From: Carex sylvatica
Lineage: Eukaryota; Streptophyta; Magnoliopsida; Poales; Cyperaceae
DNA length: 64,000 nucleotides
Assembly (NCBI GenBank): GCA_964058845.1
Contig: CAXKVR010000448.1
Coordinates: 1 to 64,000 of the forward strand
Direction of reading: 5' to 3'
The position numbers and the translations under genes were made by a program. The notes beneath the pieces were generated by a model that saw only the letters and a program-made list of their open reading frames with translations, was not told the DNA's origin and made no database searches. Shown piece after piece: positions 47,794 through 58,203 of this stretch (positions are counted from its first letter, which is position 1; every line of letters begins with the position of its first letter).

Positions 47794-48600
47794 AGAGTTG
47801 CAATAGACCTTTTTTTTATCATGTGATTTCATAAAAACCTATTGAATTCTTGATATATTGTGTAGTGAATAGTAAGTATAAATTTATTTTGGGCTACCAA
47901 ACTAATATTAAAATTTTGTTTCAAAATCAATAAGTAAAACAATTTATTCTAAAAAAAACAATTCTCACGATCATCTGTTCAACATATATAGTTTCCATAT
48001 ATCAGATCAGTGAAACGAAATAAGAAAAAAAAAAAAAAGCCTAATGTAAATCATCCTATCAATCATCCAACGTTGTCCATTCCCTATAGGTTTTCAGTCA
48101 CTCAAAACAAGCCTTGCAAATAAAATTTTAAAGAGCACACTGATCTGAGATAAAAACAGACATGATAATGACGTCAACCGCTAAAAATTCAGCATAAAAA
48201 ATATTAATCCGGATTACTTGACACATTATTTCTAATAAATCAAATTATATAGTATTTCATCTATTTTCAAAGAAATATATAAAATATTTCTAATATTTCA
48301 ATAGAAAAAATAAATAAATTATAACTTTTCTGTTTAATTAGAAGAAAAACTTAAAACTGTACGTAAAAAAATTGTGGTTTTGGAATTCCAAAATAGCAAA
48401 ATAAATTTGTAATTTTATGTTAAATTTTCGCAAAAAAAATTTGCGGTTTGAACGGATTTCAAATTCCTCCGAATGGGATGTAAAAAAAGAGACGAAGTCG
48501 CAATAAACATTGTCACTGCTATGCCGGACCCCCCAAAAAAAAAAAAAACTGTACATATATCAGATACTATAATATAAACTACTTCACAACAGAAATTTTG
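47794..48600. other. Intergenic, AT-rich
   Basis: Nothing recognisable except poly-A tracts; probably includes the aspartic protease 3' region. Confidence 0.5.
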
Positions 48601-48626
48601 TGTCACTGGTACAATCGCAGAGCTAT

Positions 48627-50009
48627 CTAAAGCCGAGTACAATCAGTTGATTCAATGTAGACCTTCTGCTGTTGAAGATCATAACCTACATGCAAATTTT
48701 GCTGGGCTAAATTTCCAAGAATTTGAAACCCTGTAGGACTTGTAACAATGTTAAGACACCTCTTGTCATCTTCCCAATTAACAAACGCTTTTTCTGGCTC
48801 TAATTTAATCTTTACTGTACCGAGAGTTAGAATGATATCCGGATATTCAACCTTTGAATTGATCAAATCAGTCTTAAAGCAAAGATCAAAATTTGGATCC
48901 TTAACAATCTGTAGATGGATCATGTTTTTTACTTTCTCCAATATTGGTTGTACCAGTTTTCGATCAAGGTATGTTAAAGTGGTACCAGAGTCTAGAACGA
49001 TGTTACTGCCATGGGGTTCTATTTCCATGTCCCCCACCGTGATTCCCGAGAGTTGCACAACAAAGAAAGTCGACAGGACTAATGGAGTCTTAATAAGAGG
49101 TGTAGACTGCACATGTGGTTCTGAAAACAAGGCATTGGAGCCAAAATTAAGCTTGCCAGAAGCACCATTTGTTGTGTAAGGTGCAAAGCAATAGGAAAAT
49201 TTGTAGCCGAACAAGGGACCGAGTTGAGAGACAAACGATAAAGGTCCCCCACCAAGCCCAATTACCCCTGTTGTGTGGCTATCATCGAACGTACCATTTG
49301 ACATATCAGAGCATCCAAATGTGACTTCTGGGACTTTTACGTGCCGTCCATCTGATGTGTTGAAAGCAAAGGTTTCGTTGGCTAGCAAGCCATAGACAAA
49401 GGACCCATCACCATACCACAGCTTATACCTACAGCTATCAATTTGTTTGCTGCAGTTTCTTTCAGGGGAGTCAAGCAACTGGCATGAGTCTGAGTTGCAC
49501 TTGAGTTCATGAAAGGTAGATGAGTTCTTTGGATAAAAAACCCGAGCATCTTGTTTGTAAGATTTGCGGTATGACCGGCAATTGGTCCAGACAACATCGC
49601 TTCCTGTATCAATAATTGCGACAATGCTCTTAGATGGTGTGCCGACTTGAATGGTCATGAGGTACTCAAAATTAGAAGATGCGAGACCGAATTGAAATGA
49701 TGCTCGTGATGTTTTCCCTTTTGATAAGATAGCTTGTCGAAGAATATTGAACCGTGTATGAGATCGATAGACGGAAGCACGAAACCGGTCATGGTGGCTA
49801 AGAGAAGGGTTGAATAAGGGGGAATTTACAGAATCTCGGTGGATTATATCACTACTAAATCCAGTTAATTGATTACCCGTTGTTCTGGCTGAGGTGAAAA
49901 CAGATTTAGAAAGAGAAACAATGAATATGGTAAAGAGAGAGAAGGATGTAGAAACCATATTTGAATGGACTGAGATCATTGATCTGGGCTTTGGTTTGTA
50001 AATAATCAT
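48627..50009 (-). CDS. Nepenthesin/CDR1-type aspartic protease, intronless
   Basis: Secreted pepsin-fold endopeptidases of this A1B class act in the apoplast or vacuole, some in defence signalling. The open frame gives 460 residues. DTGS at 134-137 and DSGT at 340-343 are the two catalytic Asp motifs, and the flap Tyr is in WYGDGS (198-203). FSSDIIHRDSVNSPLFNPS is the usual propeptide start of CDR1-like proteins. Met18 (49958) begins a hydrophobic signal peptide, and a TATA-like site lies only about 28 bp before the first ATG, so Met11 or Met18 is the more likely start (443-450 residues). Odd: where the family has a cysteine-rich CxPCxxCY turn after the first Asp, this protein has NCRSYRKSYKQ, keeping one Cys. 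Otherwise intact. Confidence 0.88.
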   Translation of the reverse strand: MIIYKPKPRSMISVHSNMVSTSFSLFTIFIVSLSKSVFTSARTTGNQLTGFSSDIIHRDSVNSPLFNPSLSHHDRFRASVYRSHTRFNILRQAILSKGKTSRASFQFGLASSNFEYLMTIQVGTPSKSIVAIIDTGSDVVWTNCRSYRKSYKQDARVFYPKNSSTFHELKCNSDSCQLLDSPERNCSKQIDSCRYKLWYGDGSFVYGLLANETFAFNTSDGRHVKVPEVTFGCSDMSNGTFDDSHTTGVIGLGGGPLSFVSQLGPLFGYKFSYCFAPYTTNGASGKLNFGSNALFSEPHVQSTPLIKTPLVLSTFFVVQLSGITVGDMEIEPHGSNIVLDSGTTLTYLDRKLVQPILEKVKNMIHLQIVKDPNFDLCFKTDLINSKVEYPDIILTLGTVKIKLEPEKAFVNWEDDKRCLNIVTSPTGFQILGNLAQQNLHVGYDLQQQKVYIESTDCTRL

Positions 50010-50033
50010 AGTTTGTGCATTAAAATAGGCGAA

Positions 50034-50042
50034 AATATAGCA
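50034..50042 (-). promoter_or_regulatory. TATA-like site of the protease gene
   Basis: Minus-strand GCTATATTTT sits about 30 bp upstream of the first in-frame ATG, arguing that transcription starts at or after that ATG. Confidence 0.4.
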
Positions 50043-50879
50043 TGTATCTAGACATTTATATTATGTAAATTCAGCATTGAAATGCTCATTTAATGCAATT
50101 ACAGCTAGCATTTCAAAAGATGGTTACAAGTTCTTAACCACATCCATGATTTTCGTCATATTTCGATAAGGGAACAACTATTTGTCAGCTCATTATTACA
50201 AAATTAACATTTGAAAAAGGAAAGATCATGTCACCTTTTTCCTTTTTTTGGCAAAAAGATTAAAAAATAACGCTTTAAAGGTCTGTAATTGGATTTCAAA
50301 AGCGTGTAATTAATAGATGGTGTTTTATGCTTGGATGTACGCTTTACCTCACATATGTTGAGCGCGTGAGTGCCGTGACCTATGTACAACAGGAATTTTG
50401 TAATCGGAGAACCGAAGTTATTTGGGCTTAGTTTGAAAAGTAAGAAATGAAATGTTGAGTCCACACTTACAACAGAAAAAAAAAAAAAAAAAGTAAAAAT
50501 AAATAGATCGCTTAACCCTTTTGAAAGCCCAAAATTAGGAAATCTAAAATCCAGCCCAGTAGAAATCTTTGCAGATCTGAATTATAATGTGTTATCAAAA
50601 CTGCTACAAGTTAGATTATTACCTGATACTTTTTATCCCGAGATTTTTATTTTTACCCATTTTAAAAAATATTTTAATAAAAATAATCAGGATCTGATCA
50701 GAATTTTAAAAATGTCCAAACCGTGAATTTTTTTCACGGCCCTAAACTTTTATTCAGAAACGTGAAAAAATTTCACGGCCCTAATTTTTTTTTTCTTGCA
50801 CTATAAATATGGTTTGAAGAAATAAAATATCCACGGTTTGATTTTTTTTATGTATATATAATATAATATATGTATATCT

Positions 50880-51270
50880 ATATGTATATAAATATCAAAT
50901 TTGACCTCTCTGCTGGTAAATTAGTAAGTTTGGACTAATGCATGGACCAAACTGATTATACCAGCATTCAAAAATACATAGAATTGACACAAATTTCAAT
51001 TTATTTGGATTTTTCTACAGTTAGTTATAAATTTTCAAAGTTCAGCTTTGGAAAAAACTTTAAATATCCATAACTTTGGCTAGAAAAGTCAGATTTGCGC
51101 GTATGACCAATTTTTGGAAAGGGGGAGATGACACAGATCTAAATTTTGTCCGGGAGAATTCCCCGTGCATCGTGAGAGGTATTCAGAGCATTAGAATTTC
51201 AAAAAAACGTCGTTTAGTGCCTCAAAAATTCAGTTTAAGTTTTCGTTCAACGGTAGACGTACAACGATCA
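50880..51270. repeat. Dispersed repeat R1, copy 2
   Basis: Same strand as 1480-1860; includes CATAACTTTGGCTAGAAAAG and GCGCGTATGACC. Confidence 0.75.
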
Positions 51271-51284
51271 GTATTTTCAAAGTT

Positions 51285-51515
51285 ATCAAATTTCAAACAG
51301 TCGATCCAAACCGTTCAACATAATGGGTATGTTAAAATGTGCTGACATATCAAATTTTACATTTTTTTAAAATTTATTTACTATTTATTAAGTATTTAAT
51401 AAAATCGCTATATTCAGACCATTAAATTTTGTACTCATCTTAATAAATAGTAAAAAAAAATTCAAAAAATATAAAATTTGATCTGCAAGCACATTTTAAC
51501 ATATCCATCAAATTT
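51285..51515. mobile_element. MITE-clan core, type F-like
   Basis: Arms with GATCCAAACCGTTCAACATA and ATGTTAAAATGTGC, and their complements, as in 1019-1369. Tips not identified. Confidence 0.5.
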
Positions 51516-51539
51516 GATATATACATACATATATTATAT

Positions 51540-51578
<39 letters not shown>

Positions 51579-51630
51579 TATATACATATATTATATTATA
51601 TATATATATTAGATTATATATACATATATA

Positions 51631-52056
51631 GAGGTTGGCTACTATGCTTATATAAGCATATCCCCACATATACTTATAACTCATTTTTGTGTTTTCAATG
51701 TCCAAATAGTCGATCTGAACCGTTAGATGTGATATCTATATTGAAATGTGCTTGGAGACCAAATTTTATATTTTTTCTGAATTTCTTTACTATTTGTTAA
51801 GCCACTTTGAAAATCACTGATCCAACGGTGGCTTCTGATTTTACTGTTTTGTTAAGCCACCGTTGGATCAGTGATTTTCAAAGTGGCTTAATAATTAGTA
51901 AAAAAAATCAGAAAAATGTAAAATTTGGTCTCCTAGCACATTTCAATATAGAGATCACATCTAACGGTTCAGATCGACTATTTGGACATTGAAAACACAA
52001 AAATGAGTTATAAGCATATGTGGGGATATGCTTATATAAGCATAGTAGCCAACCTC
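51631..52056. mobile_element. Palindromic MITE, type A, copy 2
   Basis: 426 bp, ends GAGGTTGGCTACTATGC and complement, strongly similar to 32950-33400 but without its short internal duplication. TATATA on both sides. Confidence 0.9.
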
Positions 52057-52367
52057 TATATATATACATATACATATACATATGCATATACATATAATAT
52101 ATTATATTATATTATATTATATTATATATACATAAAAAAAACCGTAGATATTTTATTTATTCAAACTCTATTTATAGTGTAAAAAAAAAGAATCAGGGCA
52201 ATGAATATTTTCCACGGTTCTGAATAAAAATTCAGGGCCATGGAAAAAATTCACGGTTTGGATATTTTTAAAATTCTGATCAGACCCTGATTATTTTTAT
52301 TAAAGTATTTTTAAAAATGGATAAAATAAAAATCTTGGCTTTTTAATTATCTCCACATGCTTTTTGT

Positions 52368-52560
52368 AGGGGGGTGTAAACGGAGCGGATTCGGAGCGGA
52401 TAATGCTAATATCATATCCGTATCTGTCTTTTAATGATCGGATACGAATACGGATACATATTGTAAATGGATATTAAAATTTAAAATCAAATCTGTCTTA
52501 AATGGATACGGATACGGAGCGAATATCTACAAATACGGATACAAAATAAATAATTATCGG
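52368..52560. mobile_element. Single hAT-like terminus, truncated
   Basis: TAGGGGGGTGTAAACGGAGC followed by repeated CGGATACG motifs; no opposite end found. 52560-53090 shows nothing else. Confidence 0.4.
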
Positions 52561-53115
52561 ATAATTGAGTTATACACTTTAAGATATAAAAGCGTGTCTT
52601 GTTATTTTTTTGAAATTCCTAATTGGGGATTAATATTACGTATATGTTGTTTTCTGATTTATTATGGAAATGAGGAAATATTAATCAAATGATCCATTTA
52701 ATTCCTATCTAACAGAAAAATGGTCCAATACGTTAATGAATTTTCCAGTAATGGTTAGGTGTAATAAGGATTAAATTTTCTAATAGTTATCTTAGTTCTC
52801 CGAAAACAAAAATATTGAGGATGAGATTTTTAAATGAAAAAAAAATATAGTATTCATTAAAAAAAATCATTTTTAAATAGGTATGATTATATTTTTTTTG
52901 TCGATGCACCGTACTTATTACAACATGTGTTTAATTTGCTAAAGATAGAACGGCACCTAAGAAAATCATTTGCTATAATACTTCACCAACCCACTCCTAC
53001 AAATATATTATAATGACGTTACGTTTACTCTTGCAGTTGCCATAGAAGAATTTTTTTGGAATTTTAAGTTCTGTGAATGCGATTGGAAACTAACCTGGAT
53101 TCGTACGTATCCTCT

Positions 53116-53507
53116 GAGATATCTCAAACTTTATGGAAAATCCCAACCGTTTAAATACGTTCTGCACGAATCTCAAAGCACGCATAATACTGACCCCGCA
53201 TCACCTCCGAATAGGCACCGCACACGTCGGTCACGCAAAAGTTGAGATATCTCAGAGCAGTCAGGTAACCTTGGGATAGAGACAATTTGAGAAATTAGAA
53301 GATGCCAAAATAGGCAATGAGGAATTAAAGGAATGTTTGACTCGAAAAACGTACTAAATTTCGATTTGGTTTTGCATATATCGTTGAATCATAACAGTAA
53401 AATTTTCTATATAAAGGCCCATCATGCCACCCACTACTACTACAACCCATTCCAAGCAAAGCAATCTATTCTCATATCTCTCATCTTTGTTTGGTTTGAG
53501 ATATCTA
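53116..53507 (+). promoter_or_regulatory. Promoter region of the polyketide synthase gene
   Basis: A TATA box TATATAAA (53408-53415) precedes a CT-rich leader. The palindrome GAGATATCTC occurs at 53116-53125 and 53244-53253, and GAGATATCTA in the leader at 53498-53507. CACGTCGG and other GC-rich sequence lies between. The leader ends in a donor at 53538. Confidence 0.55.
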
Positions 53508-54504
53508 CCACATCAATTCTTTTCCTTTATTACCAAAGGTACTGTTCTTGTATAGTTTTGTTATGATCATATATATTATATTTCAAACTGATAGTAACTC
53601 TGTAGTGATAATATAGTGTTGGTAACATATATACTCTGTCTATGTAGAAGGGACATGTTTTCGGTTGTGGTGGAGAAAACCATTTATTCATTAATGCATT
53701 TATACGTAGTTATTTTATTATACATATAATGGGAAATAACTTACTTTCTGTTTCTCAATTATACGTAGTTTTTTTAGCTATCTTTTGAGTTATATAATTT
53801 TTAGGATGGCACTTAATTACTAATATGTTTATAATAACTACATCTAGATTTATATGTATTATTGCTTTCTTTTCTTCCATATTTTAATCATAGCAACAAG
53901 TAGGTAATGATTCGAATATCTAGGTGGCTTATAATATTTTATATTGCTCCAAGTGACACTTGTATGGCTGGCCTCAAAAGTTGCATGCATGGTTATCAAC
54001 TTGACCAACTTATTATTCAATCCTTTTGTATCTGTTAATTCTGAAATAATTAAAATAACTATGTTATTGTAGACAACTGATTCTAATGGTCATAGTATTA
54101 GGATCGGTTATTTTAAAAAATCGATCTGAATAGTTTTTAAGATTAGTTTTTCTGAAAAAATCAATCCAGGTAGGTATTAGCTAGTATTGGTGGTTCAATA
54201 TAGCCGATCCAGATAGGCCAATCCTAATTTCAGTTTTTCCACTAGTGATCAGAATTTTCTGATAGTTACATATGATTTCATTCTGTAAAACCACAGGCAC
54301 TATTTATGGGGCTCACATAAATCATTAGAACATCTTTTTCAAGAACGTTGTAATATATATTTTTTAAAATATCTATAGTTTTGTACGTCATAAAATATGG
54401 AATTTTCATTTGGGAGTCTTAGATTGCTTCCCTTCATACATCTCCCATTATTTAATATAACTAAAAACTAAAATATTAATTTTGTTGTTAATCTCTACGT
54501 GCAG
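53440..54504 (+). other. 5' leader exon and leader intron of the polyketide synthase
   Basis: An untranslated exon of about 100 bp ends CCAAAG|GTACTG at 53538. A matching acceptor CGTGCAG ends at 54504, 6 bp before the ATG. The intron of about 966 bp carries a CACTA-like fragment. Inferred from signals only. Confidence 0.5.
54075..54250. mobile_element. CACTA-like terminal fragment
   Basis: The complement of the right edge reads CACTAGTGGAAAAACTG, a CACTA-type tip, followed by GGCCTATCTGGATCGG subterminal motifs as at 18640-18790. Only one end is present. It lies in the proposed leader intron. Confidence 0.45.
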
Positions 54505-54510
54505 GAGCTA

Positions 54511-55997
54511 ATGGATGTTATGAACCAGATACGTGAGGCACAACGGTCCCAAGGAACAGCCGCAGTGCTCGCAATCGGCACAGCAACCCCGCCTAATTTC
54601 ATCGAGCAATCTCAATATGCCGACTACTATTTCCGTGTTACCAAGAGCGAGCACCTTAAAGAACTAAAGAAGGAGTTCCAGGAAATCTGTAAGAACCCTG
54701 CCAAACAAACACATACTTATAAATAATAATATTCTCATATAAATAATATTATCACGCAGTAAAATTAATATTATAATTGATGAATTGAATGCCAAACAAG
54801 AATATATTCAATTTTCATGTGTATTTTGATTAGATTTGAGAGAACCATGAGCTAAAAGATATATGCCCCACTGTGAAAATGAACCAAAGTTTGCATTATG
54901 CATCCAGAAATACTTCTGAGAAAGGTTCTTTATTAATTTGCATTCAATTCTTTGTAGGTGACAAGACGAAAATCCGCAAGCGTCATTTTCACTTGACGGA
55001 GGAAATGCTTGAAAACCACCCCAAGATAGCCTCACACAAGGATAAGGAATCACTTGATGCCAGGCAAGACCTTGTGTTACATGAGGTGCCAAGGCTTGGT
55101 CTCGAGGCAGCAGAAAAGGCCATCAAAGAGTGGGGCCAGTCTAAGTCAAAGATCACCCACTTACTTTTCCACACCACAACTGGAAGAATTGACATGCCTG
55201 GTGCCGATCGCCGGCTGTTAGAGCTTCTAGGTCTTTCTTCCTCAGTCAAACGGTCAATGATGTACCACCAAAACTGCTCCGGTGGTAACACAGTGCTTCG
55301 TCTTGCTAAGGATATAGCCGAGAACACACGAGGCACTCGTGTTCTTGTTATATGCTCGGAAATCTCGTTGACAGCCTTTCGTGGGCCATCCAAGGAAAAC
55401 AAAGGCACCCTCCTACCTCAAGCAATTCTCGGTGACGGAGCAGCAGCTGTTATCGTAGGGTCCGAGCCTGATCTGTCAGTGGAGCGTCCGCTTTATGAAA
55501 TCATTACAGCTCGCCAAACAATTCTTCCAGGCACAGACGATACATTCGTTGGCCACATTAGGCAAGATGGCCTCACAGTGCACATGTCACCTCCTGCACC
55601 AGAGTTTATCTCAAGCGGCATCATTAATGCTCTTTCAGAGATAGTTGAACCACTCGGAATTATTACCGATTGGAATTCAGCCTTTTGGGGTGTAAATCCC
55701 GGTTTCCCGGCTATCCTAGAACAAGTGGAAGCTGACTTGGCACTAGACAAGGAAAAACTAAAGGTGACGAGGCATGTGCTTGCCGAGTACGGCAACATGA
55801 TGAGTCCAACCATATTTTTCATGCTAGATGAAATGAGGAAGCAGTCAGCAGGAGCGGCAACCGTTGGAGGCGGAATGGAGTATGGGGTTCTTTTGGGGTT
55901 TGGTGCTGGAATCACCATGGAGACAACCGTCTTACGTGCCAATGCAAACACTTCTGTTGCATTAGAGACCGAGGAAGATGATGTCTGGATCCTTTAA
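54511..55997 (+). CDS. Divergent type III polyketide synthase (chalcone synthase family)
   Basis: Type III PKS homodimers extend a CoA starter with malonyl-CoA in the cytosol. Exons 54511-54688 and 54958-55997 give 405 residues; the 269-bp intron splits the Cys60 codon (T|GT), the family's conserved position. The first ATG after the acceptor is used. Catalytic Cys is C166 ([10 protein letters not shown]) and the catalytic Asn is N339 (AEYGNM). Where chalcone synthase has His303 the sequence is FWGVNPGFP, so Asn306. Gatekeeper Phe215 is Leu217 (QAILGDGAA), Thr197 is Ala199 and Ser338 is Met341; Gly256 is kept. The nucleophile loop QGCFAGG is QNCSGGN and the GFGPG loop is GFGAG. The frame and splice sites are intact, so this is not an obvious pseudogene. 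It is a member of the superfamily with a rebuilt active site; product unknown. A loss-of-activity allele is possible. Confidence 0.9.
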
Positions 55998-56004
55998 TTA
56001 TTTT

Positions 56005-56410
56005 TTTAAAACTTTTTAAGAGATATTAATATTTTGATTTAAATTATTTTTTGAAGAAATTTTTTTCTTGTTTAAAGTGTATGCTAAAAAATAAGACATT
56101 TGATATAATTATGAAGTGATGTTGTAACTCTTTACTACGATTTATACAGGATACGTGCATAAAATATAGTTATAAAGTTTTCTTGGCCTTGATTCTTTAA
56201 TAATTTATTTTATTCAAATATACACAAGGAAATATAGTTAGATTGTCTCAATGATGTCAACTTTTTTTTTTAGAGAATAATTTGATTATTTGATTATTGT
56301 GGAGATATACCATTTTTTCGGAGATAGGCAAATGGACACAATAAATAATAAATGCATTTTAAAATAATTATTTGAATAATTCTTGAATAATCTCTTAAAC
56401 TTATGACTAA
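56005..56410. repeat. Repeat R2 forming the PKS 3' flank (inverted)
   Basis: 56010-56190 is the reverse complement of 57195-57310, and 56180-56410 is related to the complement of 1880-2085. The repeat begins within about 15 bp of the PKS stop codon, so the 3'UTR is made of repeat sequence. Confidence 0.7.
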
Positions 56411-56439
56411 AAAAATAATCTTTTAGTCATAGTTTCATT

Positions 56440-56900
56440 ATGAGTCCAACTTTGCACATCTATTTAACATAACAAAATATCCCTAAAAATCATGAAAAAT
56501 GACTGACATGCATTCTTGACATCATAGAACACGACTGCAAAGTTTCATACAAAATCTCCACACGAAAACTTAAACTGAATTTTTGAGGCACTAAACGACG
56601 TGTTTTTAAAATTCTGACGCTCCGGATGCCCCTCACGATGCCCGGAGATTATCTCCAACGTAAAATTCGGATTTGTCTCGTTCTTCCCTTTCTGAAAATT
56701 GGTCATACGCGCAAATCCAATTTTCCTAGCCAAAGTTATGGATGTTTAAAGTTTTTTCGAAAGTTAAACTTTAGAAATTTATAACTAATTGTAGAAAAAT
56801 TCAAATAAATTGAAATTTGTGTCAATTCTGTGTATTTTTGTATGCTCTACATGCTGGTGTAATCACTTTTGCAGTTTGATCTCTGTACCAAGTCCAGACT
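56440..56900. repeat. Foldback-element unit and R1 copy 3 (inverted)
   Basis: 56440-56560 resembles the 180-bp units of the element at 23240-24673 (CCAACTTTGCACATCT, ATGAAAA.TGAC.GACATGCA). 56560-56900 is the inverse of R1. Confidence 0.65.
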
Positions 56901-57119
56901 TGCTGTATCACTTTTGATATTTTTAGTGCATTGCACTATACCAGTGGCCTTTGCCTAGTGTTTGGCTGCTGAGTTTGGACTTGGTACCATACCAGAGGTC
57001 AGTCTAAGGTGCTTTGTGCATGGACAGAGATCTACTTTGAGGTTTGTACATATTTTAGTAGCTTTAAACTACTGTTTTAGTATCAGAAATAAAGAGAAGA
57101 AAATCAACAAGTTGTCAGG

Positions 57120-57490
57120 GCTTGAAAATTTTTGAATCAAAATGACAAGTCCTTAATTAGTGTTATCTTTAAACTTGTAATATCCAACTGACAAACCAAA
57201 TCAAAGTTATAAAGAGTTACGACATCACTTCATAAATATATTAAACGTCTTATTTTTTGGCATACATTCTAAACAAGAAAACTTCTTCTTCACAAAATAA
57301 TTTAAATCAAAATATTAATATCTCTAAAAATAAAAACAAAAATAGAGGAGTTTAACCCGCCCGTGATGGGGGCGGTCTGGTGGGATTTTTGGATCGTCCG
57401 TGGGCCTGGCGATCGGAGCAGTTTAAAAAAAAAAACCAAATAATAGAGCCATTTTTAAATTTTTTTTTAGGGTATTAATAAAAATGGCCG
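57120..57490. repeat. Dispersed repeat R2, copy 3
   Basis: Direct match to 2080-2470, including a GC-rich GGGGGCGGTCTGG patch, and the inverse of 56010-56280. Confidence 0.7.
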
Positions 57491-58016
57491 CATAGAATCC
57501 TGTCTTGTCTCCTTACAGTCAAAAGCCACAACTTTCATAAAATTTTCCAAGGAAATTTCTTTTGAGTAGAAATTAATAAAAATGTTGGGAGAGAAACAAA
57601 AATAATACATGAATTTTAATATTGATAGAAAGGTCAGTACAAATTCTACTAATTCTAAAATTTAAAATAGTCTAAATAAGTAAAAAATTTACCGGTCTTA
57701 ACATAATTTTTTTTCAATTTTATAGAAAATCATTAGATTTTAGAGCGGTATAACTCTTGCTGATTTAAAGTTTTTTTTTTTTTAGAGTTTAGATAAGTAG
57801 AATTTTTATCTATTTAAATTATTTTTATTGTTTAAATCAGTAAAATTTGTACTGTTCTTTTTAATAGTATTAAAAAAATTTAATTAGTAGAATTTGTACC
57901 GTACTGTTTTGTTTAACAATATTAAAACATCCGTACTCTTTGTGTTTTTCTCTACTTTTTATTAATATCTGTCAAAAAAAAATTTCAACTTTCCAAAGTG
58001 GTGACGCTAGCAGCTA

Positions 58017-58203
58017 GAAATAAATCTGCTATGATCCTGGGTGATTGTAGGGTCCTACGATTCTAAATCCAACCTTTTATTTTTGGGTGGTACAAATCTC
58101 CATAGAAATTATTTTTTATACACAAATCTCAAAATAAATGAAAGATTGGGTTTAGAATTGTAGGACCCTACAATCCCTTTTAGGATCGTAGCAGATTTAT
58201 TTC
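58017..58203. mobile_element. 187-bp stem-loop MITE
   Basis: Inverted repeats of about 60 bp: GAAATAAATCTGCTATGATC on the left and GGAAATAAATCTGCTACGAT on the complement of the right, continuing through GATTGTAGGGTCCTAC. No clear target duplication. 57490-58016 and 58204-59640 hold no recognisable gene. Confidence 0.7.

Larger units (their letters stand above)
50638..52338. mobile_element. Second foldback Mutator-like element with nested repeats
   Basis: Ends CCGAGATTTTTATTTT and, on the complement, CCAAGATTTTTATTTT. The terminal 200-230 bp are inverted repeats with TTCACGG/CCGTGAA hairpins, the same plan as 23240-24673. Flanks CTTTTTATC (50629-50637) and CTTTTTAAT (52339-52347) match at 7 of 9. 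The interior holds an R1 repeat (50880-51270), a MITE-clan core (51285-51515), TA tracts and a type A MITE. Confidence 0.7.

Noticed and set aside
48748..49179. 143-residue plus-strand frame
   Set aside because: Antisense shadow of the aspartic protease.
54499..54510. Upstream GTG as start of the polyketide synthase
   Set aside because: It overlaps the splice acceptor CGTGCAG; the first ATG after it at 54511 gives the normal N-terminus.
54989..55951. Two minus-strand frames of about 140-150 residues
   Set aside because: Antisense shadows of PKS exon 2.
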